This document shows positions 50,592 to 58,265 of a stretch of DNA of 64,000 bases, piece after piece. This stretch comes from Rhodococcus sp. OK519 (GTDB taxonomy: Bacteria > Actinomycetota > Actinomycetes > Mycobacteriales > Mycobacteriaceae). Position 1 is the first letter of the stretch, and each line of letters begins with the position of its first letter. The DNA is taken from the NCBI RefSeq assembly GCF_003051005.1, contig NZ_QAOW01000005.1, forward strand, positions 1 to 64,000. Reading direction: 5' to 3'. Both the position numbers and the translations under genes were made by a program. Under the pieces are notes generated by a model. That model was not told the DNA's origin, searched no databases, and was given only the letters and a program-made list of their open reading frames with translations.

Positions 50592-51235
50592 CGGGGCACG
50601 ATCCGCGGCTGCTGGCATGGGCGTATCTGTCCAAAGTGGTGCAGGGCTCGTGCCCGCCGCTGGCGCAACTCGTCGCAGCGGTGGGGCCGGTCGATGCCGC
50701 ACGGGCGGTGCGGGAACGCGATCTGTCGAGCTTCCTGGACCGGCGAACGTCGGCCCGGGCGCACATCGACACTGCGGCACGCGACCTGGATCTGCTTGCC
50801 GGACTGGGTGGCCGGTTGGTGACACCGGACGACGACGAGTGGCCGCGGTGGCGGCTGCTCGGATTCGACCGGCTCGGCGACGGCCGCGACGACGGCGCAC
50901 CGCTCGCCCTGTGGGTGCTCGGGGGCCGGTCGGTGGACGAATTGGTGACCAGGTCGGTGGCCGTCGTCGGCACACGCGCCGCGAGCTCGTACGGCGAGCA
51001 CGTGACCGCCGAGATCGCCGGTGATCTCGCTGCGGACGGGTGGACGATCGTGTCCGGTGCGGCATTCGGTATCGATGCCGCCGCACACCGGGCCGCACTC
51101 GGCTCGGGTGGGCTCACCGTGGCGGTGCTGGCGTGTGGCGTGGACCGCGCGTATCCGGCCGGACATGGTCGCCTCCTGCAGCAGATCGCACGCGACGGCG
51201 CAGTGATCAGCGAGTACTCGATTCGGGTACTTTAA
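50588..51235 (+). pseudogene. dprA: dprA, 5' part (interrupted by the integrative element)
   Basis: 215 codons from GTG 50588 (overlapping yifB) to a TAA supplied by the element. It covers the N-terminal SAM-like region and most of the Rossmann fold: VAVVGTRAASSYGEHVTAEI, IVSGAAFGIDAAAHRAAL, and ACGVDRAYPAGHGRLLQQIA. True DprA sequence stops at ISEY (CGAGTA ends at 51216); the last residues SIRVL come from the element. The rest of the gene is at 61271-61769. DprA loads RecA on incoming single-stranded DNA. Split inside the fold, the fragment is unlikely to work alone. Confidence 0.93.
51197..51235 (+). other. attL
   Basis: Left junction: dprA bases up to CGAGTA (51211-51216) followed by element bases CTCGATTCGGGTACTTTAAC. 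The right half (from 51217) is the attP arm. The integrase start codon lies at 51240, just inside, as is usual for serine-integrase elements. Confidence 0.85.
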
Positions 51236-51239
51236 CACC

Positions 51240-52955
51240 ATGCGTCCTCAACAGAAGCCGACACGCGCATTGATCGTGGTTCGACTTTCCAGACTCACCG
51301 ATGAGTCGACCTCGCCCGAGCGTCAGCTCGAAGTCTGTAAGAAGCTGTGCGAGGCCCGCGGCTGGTCCATCGTAGGCGTGGCCGAGGATCTGGACGTTTC
51401 GGCTGGTAACACCTCTCCGTTCGATCGTCCGTCTCTGTCCAAGTGGATCGGAGACGGCGAGGGAGACCCTGGCCGAGCCCACGAGTACGACGCGATCGTG
51501 TTCTACCGGGTGGACCGGCTCGTTCGTCGAGTTCGGCACCTGGGCGAGATGATCACCTGGTCGGAGAAGTACGCCGTCAACATGGTGTCCGCGACCGAGT
51601 CGCATTTCGACCTGTCTACGCCGATCGGCGTAGTAATCGCCCAGCTCGTCGCGTCGTTCGCAGAGATGGAGCTGGAAGCGATCAGCGATCGCGCCTCGTC
51701 GGCGCACCAGCACAACATCCGGTTGGGCAAGTTCGTCGGCGGCTCCCCGCCGTTCGGGTACGTGGCCAAGGAGACGACCGACGGGACCGGGTGGCGGGTC
51801 GTTCCTGACCCCGAGATGACCCAGGTCATCCGCGAGATCGCCGAGCGGGTGCTGAACGGCGAGCCTCTACGCCGGATCTCCGACGACCTGAATGCCCGAG
51901 GAGTGCTGACGCCTCGGGACCGGCTCCGCATCAACAAGGGCCAGAAGCCCATGGGGTTCCAGTGGCACTCAAACTCACTGAAGCGGCGGCTGACCTCCCC
52001 GGCGATGCTCGGGTACGCGATCACTCGCGAGCAGTTGCTGGACGCGCGAGGCAAGCCCGTGGTCAACAAGCGAGGCGAGAAGGAGTACGGACCCGATCAG
52101 ATCCTTATCGGCTCCGATGGGCTGCCTGTACAGCGCGCCGAGCCGATCCTGACCAAGCCGCTGTTCGAGCGGCTACGGGCCGAGCTGGAGCATCGTGCGG
52201 TTCGGAAAGAGCCCAACAAGCGAACGAACTCGCTGCTTCTGCGGGTGCTGTTCTGTTCGGTGTGCGGTGGCCCGGTGTACCGGGCCAAGGGCAACGGTGG
52301 CCGGTCGAACCGGTACCGGTGCGGCACGGTCCAGACGCCGAACAAGTGCGGCAACGGCTCAGTCCTGGAGCACGTTATGGACGACGCCGTCGAGGATCAA
52401 CTACTCGCGCTGATGGGTGATTCCGAGCGGCTGCAACGGGTTTGGGATGCGGGCGAGGACACCGCCGAGGAACTCGCCGAGGTCGAGGCGAGGCTGGCCG
52501 ATCGAACAAGCCTGCTCGGCATCGGCGCATACAAGTCCGGTACTCCGCAGCGTGCCACGCTCGCTGCCCTGATCGATGCTGACGCCAAGCTGTACGACCA
52601 GCTAGCAGCAACCACGACCCGGCCCGCTGGCTGGACCTGGCAGCCGACCGGTGAGACGTTCCGCGACTGGTGGGGTCGGCAGTCGGTGCCAGAGCGGAAC
52701 ATCTACCTCCGCACGATGGGCGTCGAGGCCTGGTACGACACTCGGGAGGAGTTCAAATTCAGACTTGAGTTCGGCGCGCTGAACAAGATGTCGGCCGGAC
52801 TCCAGACGGTCGGACCGATCGAGACGATGACCGACGCGTTCGTCAACATGGCCGAACACGGCATAGCCGGAATCGAGATCCGGGGCCGCAAGGTTGTGGC
52901 CGTCTCGAAGTCCGGCGAGCGGGTCGAGCTGCCGTTGGACATCACCGAGGAGTGA
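51240..52955 (+). CDS. int: large serine recombinase (integrase)
   Basis: 571 residues. Resolvase catalytic domain (~1-150): nucleophile Ser17 in ALIVVRLSRLTDE with Arg15, then FYRVDRLVRRVRH and the ESHFDLSTPIGVVIAQLVASF helix. Recombinase domain (~165-290) with RISDDLNARGVLTPRDR. Zinc ribbon (~330-385) with Cys-x2-Cys in FCSVCGGPVY and Cys residues at YRCGTVQTPNKCGN. A coiled-coil region follows. It catalyses attP x attB integration without host factors; excision needs a directionality factor not identified here. It starts 24 bp inside attL. Confidence 0.97.
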   Translation: MRPQQKPTRALIVVRLSRLTDESTSPERQLEVCKKLCEARGWSIVGVAEDLDVSAGNTSPFDRPSLSKWIGDGEGDPGRAHEYDAIVFYRVDRLVRRVRHLGEMITWSEKYAVNMVSATESHFDLSTPIGVVIAQLVASFAEMELEAISDRASSAHQHNIRLGKFVGGSPPFGYVAKETTDGTGWRVVPDPEMTQVIREIAERVLNGEPLRRISDDLNARGVLTPRDRLRINKGQKPMGFQWHSNSLKRRLTSPAMLGYAITREQLLDARGKPVVNKRGEKEYGPDQILIGSDGLPVQRAEPILTKPLFERLRAELEHRAVRKEPNKRTNSLLLRVLFCSVCGGPVYRAKGNGGRSNRYRCGTVQTPNKCGNGSVLEHVMDDAVEDQLLALMGDSERLQRVWDAGEDTAEELAEVEARLADRTSLLGIGAYKSGTPQRATLAALIDADAKLYDQLAATTTRPAGWTWQPTGETFRDWWGRQSVPERNIYLRTMGVEAWYDTREEFKFRLEFGALNKMSAGLQTVGPIETMTDAFVNMAEHGIAGIEIRGRKVVAVSKSGERVELPLDITEE

Positions 52956-52964
52956 TTCGGCACC

Positions 52965-52986
52965 AGGCCGGCCAAAACCAGGCAGG
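52965..52986 (+). repeat. 22-bp direct repeat, copy 1
   Basis: AGGCCGGCCAAAACCAGGCA plus GG, starting 10 bases after the integrase stop. It recurs with one mismatch at 59137-59158. The core GGCCGGCC also occurs at 54804 and 55002 near the ends of two small genes of the element. Confidence 0.7.
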
Positions 52987-53114
52987 TCCAGGCACCCCCG
53001 GAACCGAGGAACGTTCCGCAGCGTCCAACCTCGTATGGACGACGAGAGAGAACACTTCCTGTTGTGGGAACTGGAGATCCTGCGGGACCGCTGGCTATCC
53101 GAGGAGTACCCGGA

Positions 53115-53672
53115 CTAGTCACCCTCCAGGAGTGGAACCAGGACCGCCGTGCCCTTGTCGGTCAGGTGGCCACCGGCACGCCCTGGTGACCTCTCCAGCA
53201 GCCCCTTTCTGGTGGCTTGCCACAGGTGATTCTTGATCGCCGCCGCCGACTTGCCGGTGAGTGAGGCGAGGTGCTCCATCGGCTTGTCCTGGCCGTTGTT
53301 GACGACGCCGACGTAGACGCGCGAAAGAAGTACGAGGTACTCCGGCGTGATCGCGCCACTTGCCGCGTGACTGGCCAGTAGCCCGGTCAGCTTGCTCTCG
53401 GTGTCCTGCCGCGCTCGTTGCCAGCGTTTCGAGGCGGCCAGCTTCCCCCGCAGTCGCTCCAGCGCGTACTTGAAGTCCACGTCTCTCAGCACCGTCTGCG
53501 AAAGCCCGCCGGGCGGACACGTGTCGGGGTCAGAGGGGTAAATCACCAACATGGCTGGCCCGCCCTGCGTCTCGCCCTCGGGCCACTGCATCGCCGCGAC
53601 CCATTCGTCGTTCGGGCCGATATCAATCTCCACCGAGAACCTGCTGTCGTGATCCACCTGCCAGTTCGCCAT
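53115..53672 (-). CDS. winged-helix/HTH protein of the element
   Basis: 185 residues. N-terminal ~85 residues read MANWQVDHDSRFSVEIDIG ... EWVAAMQWPEG and are hydrophilic, of unknown fold. The C-terminal part has MEHLASLTGKSAAAIKNHLWQATRKGLLER, a winged-helix-like recognition unit followed by a GGHLTDKGTAVL wing. It is transcribed opposite to the rest of the element and next to a divergent promoter, the usual place for the element's repressor or immunity regulator. That role is an inference. Confidence 0.8.
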   Translation of the reverse strand: MANWQVDHDSRFSVEIDIGPNDEWVAAMQWPEGETQGGPAMLVIYPSDPDTCPPGGLSQTVLRDVDFKYALERLRGKLAASKRWQRARQDTESKLTGLLASHAASGAITPEYLVLLSRVYVGVVNNGQDKPMEHLASLTGKSAAAIKNHLWQATRKGLLERSPGRAGGHLTDKGTAVLVPLLEGD

Positions 53673-53699
53673 CCCGCCACACTAGCACGGTTAACGTGT

Positions 53700-53729
53700 T
53701 TGACAGACCGGTTAGACACACCATACATT
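53700..53729 (+). promoter_or_regulatory. divergent control region promoter
   Basis: TTGACA (53700-53705), an 18-base spacer and TACATT (53724-53729) point rightward toward the gene at 53818. A GTTAAC dyad inside CACGGTTAACGTG (53687-53699) lies just upstream, between this promoter and the start of the minus-strand HTH gene, and could be an operator. Confidence 0.5.
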
Positions 53730-53817
53730 CTGGGAGTCGGCAACTACGGCAGCCCGGATCCCGGGCGAACCCACGGCAGCGGGACGAGCTGCCACAACCG
53801 AGGAGAGAACACGAGAA

Positions 53818-54285
53818 TTGACCAACAACATCGGCGAGGTCGAGACCTCGGCATCGGGCATCAAGTTCGTCCGCCCGCTGGGCAACCAGGCCGCCAAGGC
53901 CGTGCCGAACCACGTCGACCGGTGGCGACGCGAGAACCCGAACCACGTGTACCGGCAGGAAGTGAAATCAACCGGCGGAGCGTGGGTCCAGTTCTGGGGT
54001 TTCCGCGTCTACTACGGCCCGTGCGCCGAATGCGGCGGGCTCGTCCACACCCGGCGGAAGATCTCGCACAAGAAGGACGGAAGCACCAACACCGCCCGGT
54101 GGCCGAAGTACTGCACCGAGTGCAACGAGAAGCGGCGCGCGGCGCACGATGCCGGTGCAGCTGAGCGGATGCGGGCGCTACGCAAGCGCAGAAGCGAAGG
54201 TCAGCCTGGGTCTGATTCGTATGTAGCCCGCAAGTCGGGGGGCGGGTGGTACGCCACTGCGCCGAGTAGCCACTACCTTGCGTGA
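53818..54285 (+). CDS. zinc-finger protein of the element
   Basis: 155 residues from TTG 53818; GAGGAG lies about 14 bases upstream, so the start is not certain. The centre has CAECGGLVHTRRK and, 25-30 residues later, YCTECNEKRRAAHD, a four-Cys zinc ribbon; basic tail. The layout recalls phage HNH-type or early DNA-binding proteins, but the His/Asn catalytic residues of an HNH enzyme are not evident. It is the first rightward gene after the control region. Function unknown. Confidence 0.75.
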   Translation: MTNNIGEVETSASGIKFVRPLGNQAAKAVPNHVDRWRRENPNHVYRQEVKSTGGAWVQFWGFRVYYGPCAECGGLVHTRRKISHKKDGSTNTARWPKYCTECNEKRRAAHDAGAAERMRALRKRRSEGQPGSDSYVARKSGGGWYATAPSSHYLA

Positions 54286-54370
54286 GCAAGATCACTGGAA
54301 GCTGCAGGCGGAGAACGTGTTCCGAATATGTACTGAGTAATCGAAAGGGAGAGAAGGCATCCCTTGAACG

Positions 54371-54610
54371 TGCGAGCTTGAGCACCGGTGGGGTCGGTGC
54401 TCGTTCGCATCCCGACGAGTCCCCAACTCGTCGGAGGTCGGTCGGTGTAGGCCTTTCTCCTTCGCCGACCGCCAGAACTTCCCGAGGCTGCTTGCTCTCG
54501 GAAGCCGCTGATCCTTGCCAGCGGATAAGGGACGGCTGGCTGCCAGTCCCGCTCTTGAAAGAGGAACCGAGATTCCCCGGCCTGCTTGGTCATGGCAGGC
54601 CGGGGTTTTT
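54371..54610 (+). ncRNA. candidate structured RNA: eight consecutive hairpins ending in a terminator
   Basis: The 372-bp gap between the zinc-finger gene and the next start holds a chain of near-perfect stems: 54380-54402 (8 bp, with outer TGCGA/TCGCA pairing), 54412-54434 (9 bp), 54436-54470 (6 bp), 54478-54504 (8 bp, one bulge), 54505-54524 (6 bp), 54529-54550 (8 bp, one bulge), a small CTCTT/AGAG stem, and the terminator 54575-54605. An open frame crosses the region, but its translation (Arg/Ser/Gly-rich, no pattern) does not look like a protein. I know no named RNA family that matches. Confidence 0.6.
54575..54610 (+). terminator. intrinsic terminator with U-tract
   Basis: Perfect 11-bp stem (54575-54585 with 54595-54605), 9-base loop, followed immediately by TTTTT. 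This is the clearest classical terminator in the window and ends the hairpin cluster. Confidence 0.88.
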
Positions 54611-54657
54611 CTCGGCCCACACCCGATAGCCCTACTCGAACCCAAGGAGGTGGCGTC

Positions 54658-54819
54658 ATGCCCGCCCATCGCTGTACTCGCCACCCACACCGTGGCCCCG
54701 AGGACTACCGGCCAGATGGCCGGACCTGCATCCACTGCAGCCGCGAAGCTCAGCAGCGTTACAGCGCTCGCTGCCGCGATGCGCTGCGGACCTTGAAGGC
54801 CCAGGCCGGCCAGGCCTGA
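54658..54819 (+). CDS. small Cys/His-rich protein of the element
   Basis: 53 residues from ATG 54658 with an ideal AAGGAGG seven bases upstream. HRCTRHPHRGPEDYR and CIHCSREAQQRYSARC give possible zinc ligands. It starts 48 bases after the terminator, so it needs its own promoter or read-through. Function unknown. Confidence 0.7.
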   Translation: MPAHRCTRHPHRGPEDYRPDGRTCIHCSREAQQRYSARCRDALRTLKAQAGQA

Positions 54820-54882
54820 GCTACACCCCACAAAGACCGGCCAGATGCCGGTCTACCACCACCCACCTAGATGGAGGAATCC

Positions 54883-55020
54883 ATGAAGTTGAACGACTTG
54901 CCGAGGTCTTGGCAGATCCACATCCGCGAGCTCCGGGCCGAGTCTGCCCGGTACCGCGTCGAGAACGTGAACCTTCGCGCTCAGATGGAGGATCTGACCG
55001 AGGCCGGCCGCAATGCCTAG
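54883..55020 (+). CDS. 45-residue coiled-coil micro-protein
   Basis: 45 residues from ATG 54883 with GGAGGA four to five bases upstream. The sequence is one amphipathic helix (WQIHIRELRAESARYRVENV), like a leucine-zipper segment. Its stop overlaps the start of the replication-type gene by 8 bases, which supports it being translated. Function unknown; it may be a partner of the next protein or an excision factor. Confidence 0.65.
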   Translation: MKLNDLPRSWQIHIRELRAESARYRVENVNLRAQMEDLTEAGRNA

Positions 55021-55894
55021 TCGAAACCTGGTCCGGCACCACGGCAAGCTCGGGGCTCACGGCCCCGGTGGAGGCCAGTTGTACGCATCCGTGCCGATGG
55101 AGCTTGCCCGCGATGGCAAGCTCTCGTATCTCGCCCGGTCGGTGGCGATGTACGTCTGGTCGCATGACGAGAAGTGGCAGCAGTCGGCCTCAGCGGTGGC
55201 GGTGGCCCTCGGCATGGATCGAGGCACCGTAGGCAAGGCCCTCGCCGAACTAGAAGAGCACGGCTGGCTCGTCCGTGAGGTTCACAACAAGATCGGCCCG
55301 AGCGGCAAGCCTCGCACTGCGTGGGAACGTTGGCACGTACAGATGACGAATCGACGATTCACGTCGGAGGAGATTCGCGGGCTGCGGGCTGCCCCGGACG
55401 TGCGGGCCACACCCGCACCTTCTGACCAGACGTGCGGGCCACACCCGCACGGGGGTGCTGGTACCACCATCACGGACGGTGCGGACAACACCAGCACCAT
55501 AGAAGTGGAATCAGGAGTGCACCCAGAAGTGCACTCCAGTAGTGCAAGTACTGATCAGGACGAGACCGGCCTTGTGAGCCGGACTCTTGCGGTTGCGGGT
55601 ACAGACGCAACTGCAGGTGGTCGGGGCCGGGGAGGCCCCTCCCATATGGAACCTGCATCTGCTGGTGCCCCCGAGGCACCGGAGGAGAACCGGCCTGAAG
55701 GCCTGCATTCGTCGAACGGGTTCCCCGACCCGTTCGCGGGCGAGTCCGCATGGCGAGCTGAAGGACACGCACGAGAGGAGCGTGCCGTGCCATCTGTGCC
55801 CAACTTTCACTACGAAGAGCCGCCGTCCACTCGAAGGACGGCGGGACGTAAGCGACAGCGATCGTTCGCCAATCGCATGGCGGACCTGGGATGA
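55013..55894 (+). CDS. winged-helix replication-initiator-like protein
   Basis: 293 residues from ATG 55013. Residues ~25-120 form a winged-helix domain like those of RepA/DnaD-type initiators: LSYLARSVAMYVWSHDEKW, VALGMDRGTVGKALAELEEHGWL. Residues ~125-250 are disordered and their DNA holds iterons and dyads. The C-terminus is basic (RRTAGRKRQRSFANRMADLG). By analogy with phage genes such as lambda O, it would bind the origin lying within its own gene and recruit a helicase. No primase or helicase is encoded nearby. Confidence 0.7.
   Translation: MPSRNLVRHHGKLGAHGPGGGQLYASVPMELARDGKLSYLARSVAMYVWSHDEKWQQSASAVAVALGMDRGTVGKALAELEEHGWLVREVHNKIGPSGKPRTAWERWHVQMTNRRFTSEEIRGLRAAPDVRATPAPSDQTCGPHPHGGAGTTITDGADNTSTIEVESGVHPEVHSSSASTDQDETGLVSRTLAVAGTDATAGGRGRGGPSHMEPASAGAPEAPEENRPEGLHSSNGFPDPFAGESAWRAEGHAREERAVPSVPNFHYEEPPSTRRTAGRKRQRSFANRMADLG
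55397..55614. repeat. iterons and dyads inside the replication gene (candidate origin)
   Basis: Two identical 22-bp direct repeats (55397-55418 and 55429-55450, 32-bp period), each containing the dyad GTGCGGG-CCACA-CCCGCAC. Then a perfect 9-6-9 inverted repeat at 55514-55537 (GGAGTGCAC ... GTGCACTCC) and an 8-of-9 dyad at 55589-55614. All lie in the part coding for the protein's disordered linker, where sequence is free to serve as DNA signals. Confidence 0.65.
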
Positions 55895-55996
55895 CCTGAT
55901 TCAACTGCACATCACGCCGAGAGGGCCACGACCGATGTCGTGGCCTTTGTGCTGCCCGGACCCCGGCAGCGACAACACCAGAGGAGAGATGAAGAC

Positions 55997-56452
55997 ATGG
56001 AAGAAAATCAGACCGATGTTCCCGGCCTTGAGGGCCACGCTGACGGAGTTTCTGCCGGTTCGGGCACCTCGGGTACCCCCGACGCCGATAACAGTGCTCA
56101 GCGCACCAGCAAAGAGGCCCGCTACCGGGTCGAACGCAACGCTGCCCGCGAGGCGCTGACCGCCGCACAGGCTCGCATCGAGCGACTGCAGCGAGCGGAG
56201 ATCGAGCGACTGGCTGCTGACGCAGGCCTGGCGCATGCCTCGGATGTGTTCACGCTGTCCGGCAACGGACCAGTCGACTACCTCGACGACGACGGCAACG
56301 TCGACCCGGCCCGAGTGGCAGCGGATGTCACTGCCGTCCTGGTCGAGCGTCCCGGCCTGCGGAAGAACGCCCCCGCGTTCGATCCCTCGCAGGGCACCGG
56401 GGGCAACAAGCCGAAGCAGTCGGCCCCGTCGTGGGGCGCACTGTTCCAATGA
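55997..56452 (+). CDS. phage scaffolding-like protein
   Basis: 151 residues from ATG 55997 with GAGGAG about 11 bases upstream. Acidic disordered start, a helical middle (ARYRVERNAAREALTAAQAR), and an acidic C-terminal part ending in Gly/Lys-rich KPKQSAPSWGALFQ. Size, composition and place directly before the capsid gene match actinophage scaffold proteins. The separate scaffold agrees with a capsid protein that lacks a delta domain. Confidence 0.75.
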   Translation: MEENQTDVPGLEGHADGVSAGSGTSGTPDADNSAQRTSKEARYRVERNAAREALTAAQARIERLQRAEIERLAADAGLAHASDVFTLSGNGPVDYLDDDGNVDPARVAADVTAVLVERPGLRKNAPAFDPSQGTGGNKPKQSAPSWGALFQ

Positions 56453-56466
56453 CTTCGAACGCTACA

Positions 56467-56522
56467 GATATACGGATATATGGATATATGGATATATGGA
56501 TATATGGATATATGGATATACA
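56467..56522. repeat. 8-bp tandem repeat GATATATG
   Basis: About 6.8 copies of GATATATG (first copy GATATACG), very AT-rich within a GC-rich element. It lies 14 bases after the scaffold gene stop. The 8-bp period is not a multiple of three, so it is not a coding repeat. Confidence 0.95.
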
Positions 56523-56556
56523 GCTATCTGCATAGCTGTATATGCAGACAGTCTGC
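56517..56556. repeat. two adjacent perfect inverted repeats
   Basis: TATACAGCTAT (56517-56527) pairs perfectly with ATAGCTGTATA (56532-56542) across four bases; immediately after, GCAGAC (56544-56549) pairs with GTCTGC (56551-56556) across one base. Together with the tandem repeat they fill the gap before the capsid gene. Confidence 0.85.
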
Positions 56557-56634
56557 GACTGGCTAGCGTTCACCTCAAGGGGCTGTGCCCCATGAGGATT
56601 CGGTCCGTGACCGTCTCCTGATCCACCCCCTATC

Positions 56635-56666
56635 AAGGCCTCCGGCAATCGAGCTGGGGGCCTTTC
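56635..56666 (+). terminator. weak terminator/attenuator before the capsid gene
   Basis: AAGGCCTCC pairs with GGGGGCCTT (one wobble) and is followed by TCTC, 25 bases upstream of the capsid start and overlapping its leader. It may attenuate read-through from scaffold to capsid. Confidence 0.5.
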
Positions 56667-56690
56667 TCATGTCCCGGAAAGGACAACACC

Positions 56691-57518
56691 ATGGCAGTTC
56701 TGAACAACAACCTCGCTAACGCCTTCACCCCGGAGGACTACGGCAAGCTGATCGATACCGAGGTCGACGCGAAGTCGGTGGCCTTCCAGGCCGCGACCGT
56801 CGTCAACACCGACAAGCATCAGGTTCGTTTCCCGGTGCTGCTCTCGGATCCCGAGACCGGCTGGTACGAGGAGAACACCCCGATCACCCTGGTCGACCCG
56901 GAGACCAACGAGATCGTCGTGATCCCGTCCAAGGTCGCCGGTCTGACCCAGGTCTCGAACGAGGCTGTGGACGATACCGATCCGGCGATTGCCGCCCAGA
57001 TCGGCAAGGCGCTGGCCCGCGACATCGGCAAGAAGATCGACGCTGCGTTCTTCGGCAACACCGTGACCAACGGCCCGTCGGGCCTGCTCTCGGTCGCCGG
57101 TGTCCAGGTGGTCGACACCGGTGCCGGTTGGACCACGCTCGATTACGTCCACGATGCGAAGTCTCAGGCGATGGCGAACGGTGCCGAGCTGAGCCACATC
57201 GTCCTGGCCCCGGATGTGGCACTGGCGCTGTCGAAGGCGAAGACCGGCGCCGGCTCGAACCTGGGCCTGCTCGAGACCGTCGACGACGGAATCAAGCTCG
57301 CTGGTCTGATCGCTCTGGTCTCGCCTGCAGTCTCGGCCGGCAACGCCTGGGCGCTCGACTCTTCGCAGGTCATGACCGTGCGCCGTCGTGGCACCACGGT
57401 CTCGCAGTCGAAGGATGCAGCGTTCGGCTCGGATGCAACCCAGATCCGCGCCGTCTCCCGAGTCGGCTTCGGCTTCGCGAACCCCGCTGGCATCGTGCGC
57501 CTGCACCCCGCCGCCTGA
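56691..57518 (+). CDS. HK97-fold major capsid protein
   Basis: 275 residues from ATG 56691 with GGAAAGGA upstream. The N-terminal arm MAVLNNNLANAFTPEDYGKL, the E-loop region with VRFPVLLSDPETGWYEENTP, P-domain helix DPAIAAQIGKALARDIGKKI with FFGN, and C-terminal FGFANPAGIVRLHPAA match actinophage HK97-type capsids. There is no N-terminal delta domain and no protease gene, consistent with a separate scaffold. A terminator follows. Confidence 0.93.
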   Translation: MAVLNNNLANAFTPEDYGKLIDTEVDAKSVAFQAATVVNTDKHQVRFPVLLSDPETGWYEENTPITLVDPETNEIVVIPSKVAGLTQVSNEAVDDTDPAIAAQIGKALARDIGKKIDAAFFGNTVTNGPSGLLSVAGVQVVDTGAGWTTLDYVHDAKSQAMANGAELSHIVLAPDVALALSKAKTGAGSNLGLLETVDDGIKLAGLIALVSPAVSAGNAWALDSSQVMTVRRRGTTVSQSKDAAFGSDATQIRAVSRVGFGFANPAGIVRLHPAA

Positions 57519-57530
57519 CGAATTAAGCAC

Positions 57531-57560
57531 GAAGCCCCCGGCAGCAACGCCGGGGGCTTC
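57531..57560 (+). terminator. terminator after the capsid gene
   Basis: Perfect 12-bp stem (57531-57542 with 57549-57560) and a 6-base loop AGCAAC, then CCTTCACCT. It lies between the capsid stop and the end of the convergent cargo gene and can insulate both. Confidence 0.85.
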
Positions 57561-57567
57561 CCTTCAC

Positions 57568-57912
57568 CTATTCATTCTGTTCCGAATTGTGTAGCACCGG
57601 TCTCATCTTTGCCTTCGTGGCCACCACTCGGCCAGAACTTAAATCGACGTGCAACGCAACTTCTCCGCGAAGGTCGAGTTCGCTCCCCACCGGTACGACG
57701 CGCAGGTCTTCAACCTTCCCTTTAGTGCTAGCAAATTGCATCGCCGTGCGCTGGTGAGCGTCGTCTTCCACAAACTGTTCATCGCCGAAGCAGCGGTGCA
57801 CGTGAATCACGTTTCCAGTGTTTGCGTCGTAGACAACAAACGTGCGGCTTCGCATGTCTTCTTCATCTTGAGGCTGGGTCGATTCGATGGAATCACTAAA
57901 AGAAATATGCAT
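57568..57912 (-). CDS. cargo protein A of the element, unknown
   Basis: 114 residues from ATG 57912, with AAGGGA six bases upstream. Acidic soluble protein; RTFVVYDANTGNVIHVHRCF reads like a beta-rich domain and GEVALHVDLSSGRVVATK another strand pair. Lower GC than its neighbours. It is 10 bases downstream of cargo B on the minus strand, opposite to the head genes on either side, a typical 'moron' arrangement. I do not recognise the family. Confidence 0.65.
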   Translation of the reverse strand: MHISFSDSIESTQPQDEEDMRSRTFVVYDANTGNVIHVHRCFGDEQFVEDDAHQRTAMQFASTKGKVEDLRVVPVGSELDLRGEVALHVDLSSGRVVATKAKMRPVLHNSEQNE

Positions 57913-57922
57913 GACTATCCCT

Positions 57923-58243
57923 TCAGGACCAGAAGCTCAGCATCCATCGAGCCCTCGTGTAGCCATTGAAGGTCGCGACAGCGAATGTAATGCTCGTCAT
58001 ATTCTTCCGAAAAGCGGACAGCATTGGCGTTTGAACATTCTCAACCCCATTGTCGCTAACAATTTGATAAATAAAACAGGACGCCCCTGCGTAGTCCGAT
58101 TCGTCACCAGATGTGACAGCCCCAAGCGCGATATCCGCGAACGTATCACGGTTTCTGACCTGGATTGTCATCGAGTGCTGGTAGGTGTTGTCGTCGCCGC
58201 TTGCGTTCCCCACCCCTAGCCGGCCCGCCTTTTGACCTAGCAT
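57923..58243 (-). CDS. cargo protein B of the element, unknown
   Basis: 106 residues from ATG 58243 with GGAG about six bases upstream; longer starts would run through the operator repeats. Soluble, Thr/Ser/Asn-rich and beta-like (YQHSMTIQVRNRDTFADIAL, MTSITFAVATFNGYTRARW). No membrane segment or catalytic motif is clear. First gene of the minus-strand pair; lower GC than the rest of the element. Defence or superinfection exclusion is plausible from position only. Confidence 0.65.
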   Translation of the reverse strand: MLGQKAGRLGVGNASGDDNTYQHSMTIQVRNRDTFADIALGAVTSGDESDYAGASCFIYQIVSDNGVENVQTPMLSAFRKNMTSITFAVATFNGYTRARWMLSFWS

Positions 58244-58265
58244 TGTGACTCCGATTCTGCGCCGT

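Noticed and set aside
52952-53236. GTG-started 94-codon frame overlapping the integrase stop, and a 27-codon ATG frame at 53035-53118
   Set aside because: The first overlaps the better-supported minus-strand HTH gene and has low-complexity composition; the second has no ribosome site. Either could still be translated, but I cannot support it.
54282-54629. 115-codon plus-strand frame across the hairpin cluster
   Set aside because: Composition is random-like and the region is explained better by consecutive RNA stems and a terminator.
56235-56621. Frame through the GATATATG repeat giving a Tyr/Ile/Trp-rich peptide
   Set aside because: The 8-bp period shifts frame each unit and the upstream part is a shadow of the scaffold gene; it is not a real protein.
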